Positions 10,226 to 21,600 of a stretch of DNA of 64,000 bases are shown piece by piece. Origin of the DNA: Palaemon carinicauda (Eukaryota; Arthropoda; Malacostraca; Decapoda; Palaemonidae); contig NC_090729.1 in assembly GCF_036898095.1 (NCBI RefSeq), positions 72,524,257 through 72,588,256 of the forward strand, given 5' to 3'. Made by a program: the position numbers and the translations under genes. A model generated the notes under the pieces. That model was not told the origin of the DNA and ran no database searches. It saw only the letters and a program-made list of their open reading frames with translations. Each line of letters begins with the position of its first letter. Position 1 is the first letter of the stretch.

Positions 10226-11835
10226 TTTTTTTATAGCGATTTCGCTCAGTGGTATTCCCTGGTGATCTAACTTTTCGATCATTTTACAGGATTATGATTA
10301 TGCTTTCTCCATCTTCTTCCGCCTCTGGAAAGTGGAGTATCGGGGTATTTACTATGAGTATATTTTAGCTCCTGTTTTACATTGAAATTAGAGTATTTTA
10401 CTGTGCCCAAGAGCTAGGCCAGTTACTGGAGGCACCATGGGCGCCGTCGTTCGTTAGGCATGTGTTATTTAGATAGCAGAACGACTTCCAGTTTTAAATA
10501 GCCTTATTTAATTATTTTAATTATTTAGCTATTTAGGCAATTATTCTTGTAAAGATTTGATAATGTGCATATTTTTTTCCTTTTTCTCTGTCGATCGTAT
10601 AGTTAGAGTTTCGGTGATTTAGGTAACCGAGATCTCGTCTAGCCTAGGCAACCTAACCTAGACGTTTTACTATATGTTCAGACATTCCCCGGTTACCCTC
10701 GTGTATTGTTTTCATTCAGTGGAGCTGATACCTCCTAGAATGTTATGAAACATTACACGTCTCTTCGGAGAATTAAGGGTAATCCCTTTCCCTCTGAGTG
10801 TAGCCTCAGGCTACAACCCTAATAGCCGTGCCTTGAATTTTATTCAGACATGGCTAACTTAGGGTTTGTCCTGCCTTTCCCTTAACCGTTGGTTGTGGTA
10901 TACAGTAGGTTTTGGGATTTAGTCAGAATCTCAGAGTATTTAGTCTTATGTTGGCGACCTGCCGGCAGGGCGAATGGGTTGTAGGATACCATCATTCCCC
11001 TGCCGGCTAGGTGGCCAGCAATGGAGGTTACGCCTCATTAGCCGCACTCAAAGTTATGGTAGGATACCATCTTCTCCTTGCGACTAAAAGACTAGTCCTG
11101 TGCCACAGTACTCTGGGCTGAAGAGTGATATTCTTTAGCCTAGGATAACGTGGCACTGGAACTCTGTTTTCTCCTTTGTTGAGAGGAGGCAGTGCCGCCA
11201 TCCCCTTAACTGTGTCGGAATCTCGGGGATGGAGAACGAGTCTCTCCTGTCACCTGGGATCCTGCCGATACTGAATCAGAGTTTCTTTTAACAGGTGGTA
11301 GGACTGACAATTTTGCCAGTTCCCTTCACACTGCTTACAGGACCCTGTTCCCTACCCCTCTGTCCACTTTTGATGGCTCTGCCATTGTCTTTCCTTAGGC
11401 CGGCATCTTGCAACCTTTCCATTGCCGGTAGGTTGCCAAAGCCAGCCACTCCCTCTTTGCCGACAACTGGAGATTGTCAGCAACTGCCGCTCAGCCGTGA
11501 GTGGGAAATCCCTTCTGTCCTCAAGGTTCTTCAGTCCTCCCTTGGACTGCTACTACAGTTCTGTTGCCGGGGGGGTACTGCCGGCCAGGCCGGCAAAGAT
11601 AGTGCTGACTCAGTTGGCAGCACGCCGACTGTACTGGTACTGCTGGAGGCTTGCCGGCCGGCAGTGTATCGGCGGGGGTACCTTGTCGGCAGTAGTACTG
11701 TAGCTGCATGGAAGCCTGAATGGTACATTCTCCCCTTCTATTAGAACCTTCTTTCTGGAGAAAGGCAGTCAAATTAGACTTTTACATCCTTAATTACTGT
11801 ATACATTCACAGTAAGGAGTAGCCTTTTTTCCATG

Positions 11836-11880
<45 letters not shown>

Positions 11881-12478
11881 GCTAGCATGCCGGGTATGCC
11901 GGCAAGACTTAGCTATGCCAGCAACATGCCAGCTGAACTACTGTATATATTATAAGGTAGCCAGTATATCTGCAGTATAGAATATACTGCCGATAGAAAA
12001 CTACTATATAGTTTATACTAGTAGTTATATCCAATATATTTTGGATATCCAACACAGGCATTTGCTGAGCCCAATCCTATATTGAATGAATATGATTTCT
12101 TCAATATCCTGATTAGAAATCAGTTTTAGGATTACCCTACAATATTAAACACTTCAAGGCAGGAGTACACTCCTAACCCTTAAATGGTAGAGCCTTTTTC
12201 CTTGAGTCTCCCTGTTCAGGAAACTCTATATTTTAATATAGTAGGAAGACTACAGCAAATAGGCTGAGTGGGATATACAAATATATGTCTTTCTTTTCCT
12301 TTGTCCAGCTGGCTTCATGCTAGATGGACCGTACTATCATCTGCTACTATGAAGGCAGCATAATGACTAGACTACAATACATGATTTACAGTAGCCAGTA
12401 AATTGCAATATAGACTTACTGCAATTAGAAAACTACAGTACCATTATACAGTAGTATTTTCTGATATACCTTGGGTAC
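10226..12478 (+). other. Leader of DIRS copy B, part before the gypsy insertion
   Basis: Non-coding leader related to those of copies A and D. It includes GCCGG-rich sequence at about 10955-11010 and 11400-11700, a (TC)n microsatellite at 11839-11879, and motifs such as TTCAATATCCTGATTAGAAA near 12095 that match the other leaders. I see no conserved reading frame. Two overlapping open frames near 11295-11744 are made of GC-rich leader sequence and are not shared with A or D. Confidence 0.7.
11839..11879. repeat. (TC)n microsatellite
   Basis: About 20 uninterrupted TC units inside the leader of DIRS copy B. Confidence 0.95.
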
Positions 12479-12730
12479 TGTACCAACCGTGTGTCCACAC
12501 AATTGTACATAATTCTTTTGTATATATTATGCTTGTATCTGCGCTCTTCCCTCACACTAAAACGAAATGAAAATTCACATCTCCGTTTTCCTCTGTGACA
12601 TTGTCTATCTTGTAAACATGTTGTCCTGTTACCTCGAGGTTTTGTATATAAAGGAGAGTGTTCTATAATATTATAACTCAGTTGATTGCATCCTGCCTTT
12701 GAGTTCACAACCTTCTCTTGGCCCGTCACA
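12479..12730 (+). repeat. 5' LTR of the gypsy element
   Basis: 252 bases, starting TG and ending CA, matching 16637-16892 almost throughout. It carries a TATA-type promoter near its 3' end. The last ~100 bases are nearly identical between the two LTRs, while the first half has collected most of the substitutions and gaps. Confidence 0.96.
12645..12683 (+). promoter_or_regulatory. LTR core promoter: TATA box and initiator
   Basis: TATATAAA at 12645-12652 is followed about 30 bases downstream by TCAGTT at 12678-12683, which fits the arthropod initiator consensus TCAKTY. The same pair is kept in the 3' LTR (TATA at about 16807). Transcription would start near 12680. This is a prediction from spacing and motif only. 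Confidence 0.6.
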
Positions 12731-12748
12731 TTGGTGACCCCGGAAGTC
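12731..12748 (+). promoter_or_regulatory. Primer binding site, tRNA-Trp-like
   Basis: Directly after the 5' LTR comes TTGGTGACCCCGGAAGT. TGGTGACCCCG is the start typical of primer binding sites described for the CsRn1 group of gypsy elements, which are thought to use the 3' end of tRNA-Trp. The match is exact for the first eleven bases and weaker after that. Confidence 0.6.
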
Positions 12749-12806
12749 GACTCGCTCCCACCGCCTTCCACCCCCACCCCCTCGCCCCTTCATCGTTGGT
12801 AGTACT

Positions 12807-13650
12807 ATGGCGGACTCTACGGCAGTTGGTGCTGCGGCCGCTCCATTCAAACTTTCATCGTTTGCCAAGCGAGAGGCGTTTGCTTGGTTTCAGCGCGCAG
12901 AAGTCCAGTTTCGTATCAGGGGCGTGACTCGCTCAACCACCAAAGCGGATTATGTTCTCGCGGCGATACCCGAGGACACTTCCCAGAAATATCCGACTGG
13001 CTTTGTGAACAAGGAGACACCCCAATAGCGTATGACACCCTCAAAACATACCTTCTCAGCAGTACTCGCCGTCGCCAGCCGCCCGTATAGCAAAGCTTTT
13101 TCAGCTCTCGCAACAACTGTTTGGGGACCAAAGGGCTTTGCTTGCCCTCAGGGAAATGACCAGTATCGCTCGCCTTCAACCTGCCGCAGACTCTCCTCCT
13201 GAGGTGAACCTACTTCGTCGCCTTTGGATACGCCGTTTACCCGAACACTGTACGCGCTGCCATACCCGATGTCGATAGTTTACCCATAAAGGACTTGATG
13301 ACCAAAGCCGACGCCCTTATGGACAGCCACTTCAAGACCTCCATCAACGCCTCCACCCTGACGACGAGGATGCCTATTCAACGTCAACCGAAGCTGACAT
13401 GAATGCCGTAGGACATACACGCCTACCCCGTGACGTGCCGAAGCGCGACAAAGCCGCCACCACCCACCAATCGCTCGCGCCCCAACGAACGACTTCTACC
13501 CAGCTTACTACCTCCATCCGCTGCAGTTTTGCTACTACCACTTCAGATTCGGGGCAACCGCGAAGAAATGTGCCAAGGATTGTCAGTGGCCAAAAAAAAG
13601 CTGTAAGTAGGCCATCGCTTGTGGCGGTGGCCTCGCCTGTTTCTAATCTT
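12807..13650 (+). pseudogene. Gag of the gypsy element, broken
   Basis: The ATG at 12807 opens a 73-codon frame (MADSTAVGAAA...) whose block AFAWFQRAEVQFRIRGVTRS is typical of CsRn1-like gag proteins near their N-terminus. A stop at 13026-13028 ends it. Related sequence continues in other frames to about 13650, including LIRELTDRHQ-like helical material that I cannot place with confidence. No intact zinc knuckle was seen. The function would be particle formation around the element RNA. Confidence 0.75.
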
Positions 13651-13659
13651 TTCTTTTAA

Positions 13660-16604
13660 CAGGATGCAGGAACGGGCGTGCGATTTTTGGCAGATACGGG
13701 TGCTTGTCGTTCTCTTTTGCCAAGTAAACTCTTCAAGGCACGACGTAGTCTGTCTACATCTGCCGACTTCCGCTTGGTAGCTGCCAACAGATCTGCGATA
13801 CCCACCTATGGTTACGAGAACCTCACATTATCGTTCGGAAACGGTAAATTCAATTGGAAGTTTCTCGTTGCTGACGTCACAATGCCAATTCTCGGTGCGG
13901 ATTTCCTCTCTCATTTCCACCTTCTGGTCGATGTCGCCCACCGACGATTGGTCAACGCAGACTCGTACTTGTCAACACCTCTTCAACCGCCCCCCTCTAG
14001 CCTCGCTCTCACATCAGCGCACCCACGGATGCTTACGCCCACCTCCTCACGTCGTACCCGGAAGTTTTCCGTCCAGAACTTCGCCAAACGCCCACGGTTC
14101 CTGCCAAGCACGGTATTATCACCATATCAAGACGACGGGACCCCCAGTCTTCGCAAAATTCAGACGTCTGGCACCGGAACGATTGGCAGCTGCCAAACAG
14201 ACGTTCGCCGAAATGGAGGAAATGGGCCTTTGCCAAAAGGCCTCCAGCCCATGGTCGTCACCCTTACACATCGTTCTGAAGAAAGACGGCTCCCTCGTCC
14301 CGTGCGGGGATTACAGGCGCCTGAACATGCAAACAGAACCGATCACTACCCCCTCCCAAACATTGCTGACGCGACCTCCTACCTGCACAAGAGAAGGTTT
14401 TCTCTACGCTCAACCTCCTGAAGGGGTATTATCAGGTGCCTGAACCCAGAAGACATCCCAAGACCGCCATCACCACTCCGTTTGGTACATACACCTTCAA
14501 TTACTCCTGTTTTGGCTTTCGTAATGCTGGGGCAACGTTTCAATGTCTCATGGATGGCATCTTAGGGGACCTCCCTTTCTGTGTATGTTATGTGGACGAC
14601 ATACTTGTGTTCTCCTCCTCAAAAGAGGAACACCTCCGTCACTGCTGCGCATCGTGCTCGACCGCCTGGAACAAAACGGCCTTGTAGTCTGGTACGATAA
14701 GTGTACCTTTGGCGCCAACGAAGTGTCGTTCTTAGGGCACCGTATCACTCCTGAAGGAGTCCATCCCCTCCCTGAGAAGGTAGCAGCTATTCAGAACTTC
14801 CCCGGGCCCTCGACCGTCAAAGCTCTGCAGGAATTCTTGGGCATGATCAACTATTATCACCGTTTTCTGCCAGCCATTGCCGCCACTCTTGCTCCCCTCT
14901 ACGCCTCCCTCAAAGGCAAGCCAAAGGACCTGAAGTGGGGTCCCCTTCAAGAAGCAGCCTTCTGCAATGCAAAGAAGGCCCTATCAACTGCTGTGGCTCT
15001 CACTTTTCCTATCCCACACGCCCCTCTCCTTCTCTCCACCAATGCCAGCGACGTCGCTATTGGTGCAGTACTCGAGCAGGTGGTCAAAGGCTAGCCCCGC
15101 CCATTGGCCTTCTTCAGCAGAAAACTGTCCAAGGCAGAATCGGGTTATTCTACCTTCGATCGAGAATTGCTGGCGGTGGACTTGGCTGTCCGTCACTTTC
15201 GCCATTTCTTAGAATGTACGCCCTTCGTCATTCGCACAGACCACATGCCTCTGGTGCACGCCTTCACTCGACAGTCTGACGCATGGTCCGCCCGTCAACG
15301 CCGACATCTCTCCGCCGTGGCTGAATACAATTGCGCCCTCCAATACGTCCCTGGGAAAATGAATCCTGTTGCTGATGCCTTGTCAAGAAACACGTTGGCT
15401 GCCGTTCAACTGGGATTGGATTACAACGCCCTGGCTGAAGCCCAACTACAGGATCCAGAGTATCAAGCTTGTAGGACATCCTGCACGTCCCTCCGTTGGG
15501 AAGACTTTCCCCTCGAAGACTCCAACACCACCCTCCTCTGTGACGTCAGTACTGGTAGACCGCGACCTTGGATTCCTGCTCCCATGCGCCGACAGGTGTT
15601 TGATTTCATTCACGGCCTTTCACATCCCTCGTGCCGTTCTACTGCACAGCTGCTGGAGGCAAAGTTCATTTGGCACGGCATTTCTAAGGATGCTAAGGAT
15701 TGGGTCCGCGCCTGTACTTCTTGCCAAACTTCCAAAGTACTTTGACACATGGATTCAGGAGTGGGCACCTTTCCTCAACCTCAGCGTCGTTTCGCACACA
15801 TTCACGTCCGACGTTGTAGGCCCCCTACCCACATCACAAGGACATCGTTACCTGTTTACCGTCATCGACCGCTCCACTCGTTGGCCTGAAGCCATTCCCA
15901 TGGAAACTGCAACGTCCGCCCTCATGTACATCTGCCTTACACTCTGGATGGATTTCAAGATTCGGTATCCCTGAGCATATTACTTCTGACAGGGGAACCA
16001 CTTTCACCTCTCAATTGTGGATGTCATTAGCAAATCTCCTGGGCATCACCCTACATCAGACAACGGCCTACAACCCCGCTGCCAATGGAATGGTTGAACG
16101 TTTTCATCGCACCCTCAAAGCAGCTTTGATGTCCCGCTGCAAGGATTGCAACTGGTTTACTCAGCTTCCCTGGTCCTGGGACTAAGGACCACTCCTAAAG
16201 ACGCCCTCGACGTCTCGGCAGCTAAAATGGTGTATGGCGACCCGTTGGTTGTCCCTGCCGAATTTTTTCCTTCTACAACCTCCTCCGACGATCTCCAGCG
16301 CATACGTCACATCGTGGGAAAATTTACTCCGTGCCGCCAGACTTACAAGCCCCCAGCGAAGCATCACATACCAACGGACTTGCACTCTGCAACGCACGTC
16401 TTCCTGCGCAACGACACCAGCAAGCCACCACTAACGCCCCCTTACACGGGCCCTTTCCGTGTGATCCGACGCAGTCCGAAAGCATTCCTCCTAAACATTC
16501 GGGGCAAAGAAGACTGGGTCTCCATTGATCGTCTAAAACCTGCTTATCTTCTGCCAGATGACCCGCCTACAGTTCGCCTCTCTAGATCAGGGCGCCCTAT
16601 TTAA
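13660..16604 (+). pseudogene. Pol of the gypsy element: protease, RT, RNase H, integrase; frameshifted
   Basis: The order is clear. Retropepsin: active-site DTGA at 13693-13704 and a later PILGADFL block. RT: SPWSSPLHIVLKKDGS at about 14245-14295, and catalytic YVDD at 14589-14600. Thumb/RNase H: FLGHRITPEGVHPLP, then STNASDVAIGAVLEQ and FDRELLAVDLAVRHFRHF. Integrase: an HHCC zinc-binding segment (about 15610-15735), D at 15810, D at 15988 and E at 16096, the last two 35 residues apart as in DD35E enzymes, then a C-terminal domain to 16604. I count at least five frame breaks, among them stops near 14685 and 15092 and a shift between the first two integrase aspartates. Confidence 0.93.
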
Positions 16605-16624
16605 CATGTACAATATGTCATTTT

Positions 16625-16634
16625 GGGGGGGAGC
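16625..16634 (+). promoter_or_regulatory. Polypurine tract of the gypsy element
   Basis: GGGGGGGAG immediately precedes the 3' LTR by three to four bases. It would prime plus-strand DNA synthesis. Confidence 0.7.
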
Positions 16635-16636
16635 CA

Positions 16637-16892
16637 TGTACCAACCGTGTGTCACACAATTGTACTTAATTCCTTTTGTATATATTATGTTTGTATCTGC
16701 GCTCTTCCCTCGCACTAAAACGAACATGAAAATTCAAGTCTCCGGTTTTCCTCTGTGACATTGTCTGTCTAGTAAACATGTTATGTCCTGTTACCTCGAG
16801 GTTTTGTATATAAAGGAGAGTGTTCTATAATATTATAACTCAGTTGATTGCATCCTGCCTTTGAGTTCACAACCTTCTCTCGGCCCGTCACA
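16637..16892 (+). repeat. 3' LTR of the gypsy element
   Basis: 256 bases, the direct repeat of 12479-12730. It ends GTCACA and is followed by the target duplication GTAC. Confidence 0.96.
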
Positions 16893-17258
16893 GTACCCTT
16901 GTACGAGCATTCCACTGGTACCGCTCATACATTGAATGAATAGTTTTCTTCAATATTCTGATCGAGAATCAGTCATCCTGACCCCACAGTATTAACATTA
17001 TTTTGGGACAGTGATTTGATACTTCTCTACCCCTAGGGGTAAGAGCCCTTCTACTTGGAGTTACTCAATAGAGAAATGTCCATGTAGTTAATACTGAGGG
17101 GAGGTAACAGGATTTGCTCACAAGGGTACACTAGTATGTATCTCCTATCCCTTTATAGCTTACTATCCTAAGCTACTCTATTGTAAATGACATTTGCATG
17201 TTGATTATCAAGGAGATAATCCATTGTATACTCATTTGGTTTTCCTTTCTTTACAGGA
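16893..17258 (+). other. Leader of DIRS copy B, part after the gypsy insertion
   Basis: The remaining leader is homologous to the segments next to gag in A (about 4396-4640) and D (45057-45400), in the same relative order. It ends in a pyrimidine tract and CAG (17240-17258, TTTCCTTTCTTTACAG), directly before the conserved GAGGAA where gag homology begins. That would suit a 3' splice site; see the findings. Confidence 0.6.
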
Positions 17259-19032
17259 GGAACACCAGATACCTTGTGCTGCAGTCCTCTGCAAGGCCAA
17301 GAGTAAGTATTTTTACAGTCATAATACTTCCAGGTTTCATGCCACCTTCAATATTATTTCCGGATCCCTACATTATTGGAACCCACAGGTTTGCAATATA
17401 TGTCAGACATTAATGTCTGAAGGTTTTGAAAATCCCAAGTTTACGGAGACTACGGATACAGCTCAATATAAATTACGCAACTGGGTGAGAGGCTTTCAAA
17501 AGATCTCTCCGGGACCTTTCCTACCTAATGATAGGATGCGTAAGCTACTATTTCCGGAAGCAAGTGAGGAAATAGTAGTGCCTCAGGAGCCAACTACATC
17601 CCCTGACGGCCAGAAAACCTTTGGGATTAAGGGCAAGAAGTGCCCCATGGTAGAAGAGAAAAATGTTGTGTCGGAATTTCCTCCGCCTATCCCGGCTATA
17701 GAGCCATCGATGTCGACATCTTCGTCTTCTACCCCTCTATTGGATAGTGTGGTACAATTATGTATCCAGCTGAAGAATCAAATAGAGAGCTTTCGTAAAC
17801 AAAACGAAAAGCAGGAAGTAAAATGCAAGATAGAGCCTCGTAAAGCTTCTCTTGTCGCTTCCCAGGGGTCAGTCAAACGACCCATGAATCAAGACCTACC
17901 AACATGCTCCATAACCAATCCCTGGAGGTTTGCGGAGCAGATGCCGATTTCAGATGGCAATCTCTACATCTCAGAGAAAATAGGTGCTGTTCCTTTGGAC
18001 AAAATTCCATTTTGGCCAAGCTTTGATGCTTTCCCTAATTGTTGGGTTCGACTGAAGTACGAACCAAAGTCAAGGAAAGGAACGGAACCAAATGAGGTCA
18101 TGATTCTCGACCATGATAAGGCACAGACTATCCTTTCAGGTAGTCTAAAAAAGGCGGGTTATTCAGAGTCGAAGGTATTCTCACTGAATAACAGACACCC
18201 TTCCTTTCTTGCTCCTACTTCACTCTCATTCCCCTTTATGGGGAAGGTGTTTACTTCTGTTGCCAAAGCAGTAGAGGCGGGTAAGCCATGTCCCACACTC
18301 GATGAGTGCAAGCCTTTGCCACCAGCTTTTCCCGGACAGGAAAAGGATTGGAAGGAAGTCCATTTGACATTTTCAGTAGGAAAATTAGACAAGGATGCCG
18401 CAAGTCGACAATTCAAGGTATGTCTCCCTAAATTGTCCGAGTTGCTCTTGTATAATGAACACGAGCCAAAGGAGAGACTTGCGACATCCCTTTCTCTACA
18501 AAACTACATAGAGCTGTGTTCAACCTACGAAAATACCCCAGACATGCTCATGGTCATAGCCAAAATGCATATGGCTACCTTGGTAAAGGACCTGTACGCC
18601 TTTATGAAGGCTAGGAGAGCATGCAGAGAGTTTATGTTCGCTGCTGCAACAGTGAAACACGAAACAAGGAAGCTAATATCTTCCAACATCTGGGGTAAAG
18701 ACCTCTTCCCACACGAGGTCATTAAGGAAGTAATTAAGAACGCCACCATGGAGAACATAAGTCTTCTCCAAAAATGGGGCGTTCCTTCAAAGAGAAAATC
18801 TTCTGTGGTTGTGGGTCCCCAAGCTAAAAAGAAGATCGAAAATGCTGGAAATATCCGGGCTGCTCAACAACATCCCACTATTCCAGTGACCACGGTGCTA
18901 CAGGCAGATGGTCAAAAGTCTAAGCCTACTGACTACTCAAAGCATAAAGACGCTTCGGCTAGGAGGAACTTTCCCTCAGGATCGCAGGACCTTCGATCCT
19001 TCGGTCCAAAGCCTATTCAAGATGACCATTGA
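17259..19032 (+). CDS. Gag-like protein of DIRS copy B, open reading frame
   Basis: About 590 codons are open from the conserved junction to the stop at 19030-19032. Gag would coat the element RNA in the cytoplasm. In order it has a Cys/His cluster (CAAVLCKAKSKYFYSH, later YWNPQVCNICQTL) that could bind zinc; an acidic, serine-rich linker; the block NPWRFAEQMPISDG; a cysteine-containing stretch AKAVEAGKPCPTLDECKPL; and an alpha-helical region with LVKDLYAFMKARRACREFMF. The tail is Lys-rich, without the RGG repeats of A and D. There is no ATG before the Cys/His cluster: the codon matching the start in copy D (ATG, 45032-45030) is ATA here, and the first in-frame ATG is in LMSEGF near 17413. 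It may therefore not be expressed even though the frame is open. Confidence 0.82.
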
Positions 19033-20530
19033 TGGGGAACAGAAATGCCCCTACCATCATTTCCTTACCTTCTCCTACAGTTCAAAACCCTCCTGGAGGA
19101 GTATACCTGAGAGCTATAGAGCAAGCATACAGGTGGTAAGAAAACTATAGCTCATCGAGTTCCAGGGAAGGCTGTTTTGTGTTCACGAGAAGGACTCAAG
19201 ATATCAACGAGTCATTCTGAACTTGTCGCCACTCAACAAGTTCATAAAAAAACAGCAAGTTCTGAATGTTAATACTTCTGAACATATGGACCTTGTTCCA
19301 ATTAGGGGTGTTAGTAATCTTGTCAGACCTGAAAGGTGTCCTTCAGAACCTTCCAGTCAACCACCCCCCCCCTTCCTCCTATCTAGAATTCATGTTACAG
19401 AGAGTAACATTCATCCTAGCAAAGATACATGTTGGACTCACAGTCTAAGTATCTTCAAAGGATTGACGAACTTAGTCACGTCAAAGTCATGCCTAGAAAT
19501 AGTTCAGGTATTAATATACCTGATCGAGAGGCAGGAGTGGGCAGTACCCGAAGTGGTCTGGCCAAGGTGCATTCAAAGAGATGACCCGGTTCCCGGGACG
19601 TCATGGGTGCAAGATAAGCTTCTAGAAGTCTCGACTTTCTCCCAGCTCAGGGGTTCCGATGGTTAAAAAACCATCGAAGCCCCCGGTCACATCAACTCTC
19701 CTTTCCCTTGGGAATATAAAAGGAGCTCGCGAGGGTCTGTCAAGAGACTCAGGTAATCAGTCAGATTTCCAAAATGCCAACAGAGAAAAAGCGCTAAACT
19801 TTCCCCAGTTCGCAATAGTGACAGACCTGGTGCTAAGGGCACACCGGAAAGATGCGTTAAGAGCCTGGAGAAAACACGCATCAAACGCTTGAAGAGATAA
19901 AAAAAGACAGATCGTTCCCCTCGTTAATCGCTTCTCTAACAAAAATTAAAGAAGGTCCCAAGGCTCTGCTGGCCCTTTCATGGGTGGGAAGCCCCTCCAC
20001 ACAGATCAGACTCCCTACGACTGATCTGGGACACCAAAGCGATAATAAGATGTTACAATCGGAATGTCTCATACAGTCTTGGTGAAGTTACCCATCTCTC
20101 TCTTAAAGGGACGGCACTCTACCAGCAGTTCATTTACAACTGATCCACGCTTGTGACGGTGGATACTCTATTTCGATCCAAACCGATAGAGTTGGAATGG
20201 TGCATGAACGCAGACATATTCCCTCCCAGATGGGAACAAGTCCCGGAACTGCAATTCGACTTCTTCATCACGAGCGTCTTCAAGAAACTACCTCGCTATA
20301 TAGCCCCATACGAGGATCCTCTAGTGGGGCTGATAGACTAGATGAGGCTCGGTCCTAGCTCTGATCCTAGGTATATTTCCGAAGGTTCAGAAATTAACTG
20401 CCTTCGTTTTATCACAGAGAACCCAAACCCTTCATTTCATGATTTTCTCGCTCTAGCGGTTAGAAAAAAGGTTTGGGATCTCAGAAGGCAATATAGAATT
20501 CTTAGAAGAATACAAGGCCAATTCAACTAG
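19033..20530 (+). pseudogene. Pol remnant of DIRS copy B, RT palm lost
   Basis: Fragments of RT and RNase H appear in order. LFCVHEKDSRYQRVI and NLSPLNKFIKKQQVL (about 19170-19270) match the RT fingers of copy D. LNFPQFAIVTDLVLRAH (about 19795-19850) matches the connection region. TVDTLFRSKPIELEW (about 20155-20200) is the RNase H tail, and KKLPRYIAPYEDP (about 20280-20320) belongs to the conserved segment after RNase H. I found no YLDD box: the stretch 19330-19640 does not match the palm of A or D, so this part is deleted or replaced. Stops and frame changes are frequent throughout. Confidence 0.8.
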
Positions 20531-21400
20531 AAGACAATATGAGTCTTCCTGGAAAAAATGGGTTGCGTTTGTCAAAGCAAAAGGACCGAAAGAAATTTCA
20601 ATGAACTTCTGTCTGTCCTTTGTCCACCTTCATAACCAAGGTCTGGCGACCAATACGATAAATACGTGCAAGTCAGCCTTGACTAGGCCTCTCCTATATG
20701 CCTTTCAAGTGGATCTGGCGAATTAAATCTTTAAGATTCCGAAGGCATGTGCTAGGCTTAAGCCCGCAGTACCACCAAAGCCCCATCTCTTGGTCTTTGG
20801 ACAAGGTCTTACATTATGCCTCATCTGTGAACAATGAAGATTGTTCTCTTAAGGATCTAACCCAAAAGGTTATTTTTCTGTTTGTTATAGCCTCTGGGGC
20901 TAGAGTTAGTGAAATAGTGGCCCTATCCAGAGAGGAGGGTCACATTCAGTTCACGGAAATGGGAGAACTGAATCTCTTTCCTGATCCATCCTTTCTCGCT
21001 AAAAAACGAGCTACCCACTAAGAGGTGGGGTCCCTGGAGAATCTGCCCTCTGAAGGAAGATGTCTCTCTATGTCCTGTAGAGTGTCTAAAGGTCTATCTT
21101 CATAGAACTTCAGACTTCAGGGGGAGGACAGCTCTTTAAAGGAGAAACTTCTGGATCAAGTTTATCCCTAAAAACAACTGAGGGCGAAGCTCACCTATTT
21201 TATTCGTAGAGCGGATCTGGACAGTACTCCCGCAGGTCATGATCCGAGAAAGAGTGCTTCATCACTGAACTTCTTTCTGCATATGGACTTTGAGCATCTT
21301 CGTTCATACACTGGATGGAAATCATCCAGAGTGTTTTACAAACATTATGCAAAACAAGTGTATGAACTGAAACACTTCGTGTGTGGCGGCAGGTAGTGTA
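20370..21400 (+). pseudogene. Tyrosine recombinase of DIRS copy B, frameshifted
   Basis: The N-terminal part (FHDFLALAVRKK at about 20435-20470) and the core fragment at 20790-21021 (LDKVLHYASSVNNEDCSLKD; ARVSEIVALSREEGH with the first catalytic arginine) align with copy D. A stop after FLAKKRATH at 21019-21021 and further frame changes follow. The HxxR motif survives as HDPRK near 21240, and the tyrosine motif SRVFYKHYAKQV near 21325-21365. The C-terminal segment is partly duplicated downstream at 21479-21600. Confidence 0.83.
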
Positions 21401-21478
21401 TTAAAACCTGCCCCCTATTACTGTGGTAAACAGTTAATGGTTTGGGACCTCACATGTCCTCGCACATGTACGGGGTGA

Positions 21479-21600
21479 GAATCATCCAGAGTGTTTTACA
21501 AACACTACGCTAAGCAAGTCCATGATCTGAAACAGTACGTGGTGATGTCAGGTAGACTATTTAACCTGCCGTCTAATTCTACGAATGAACAGCTAATTGA
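21479..21600 (+). repeat. Duplicated 3' end of the recombinase gene in copy B
   Basis: AATCATCCAGAGTGTTTTAC occurs at about 21318 and again at about 21481, each followed by related sequence that encodes the tyrosine motif (FYKHYAKQV) and the YVV...SG tail. The two copies are about 163 bases apart and differ by several substitutions. The second copy runs on into the 3' untranslated region shared with D, so it looks like the original end and the first looks like the extra one. Confidence 0.75.

Larger units (their letters stand above)
12479..16892 (+). mobile_element. Ty3/gypsy LTR retrotransposon, CsRn1-like (4414 bases)
   Basis: Direct long terminal repeats (252 and 256 bases) both start TGTACCAACC and end GTCACA. 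The element is flanked by the 4-base duplication GTAC (12475-12478 and 16893-16896). A primer binding site follows the 5' LTR and a G-rich polypurine tract precedes the 3' LTR. Protease, reverse transcriptase, RNase H and integrase occur in gypsy order. By hand count the LTRs differ at roughly ten bases plus four small gaps (about 95% identity), so insertion is old enough for the observed frameshifts. It sits in the leader of DIRS copy B. Confidence 0.96.

Noticed and set aside
13621..13672. A pyrimidine tract and AG before the gypsy protease, as a splice site
   Set aside because: A single copy with many frame breaks gives no support; in this position a frameshift between gag and pol is equally likely.
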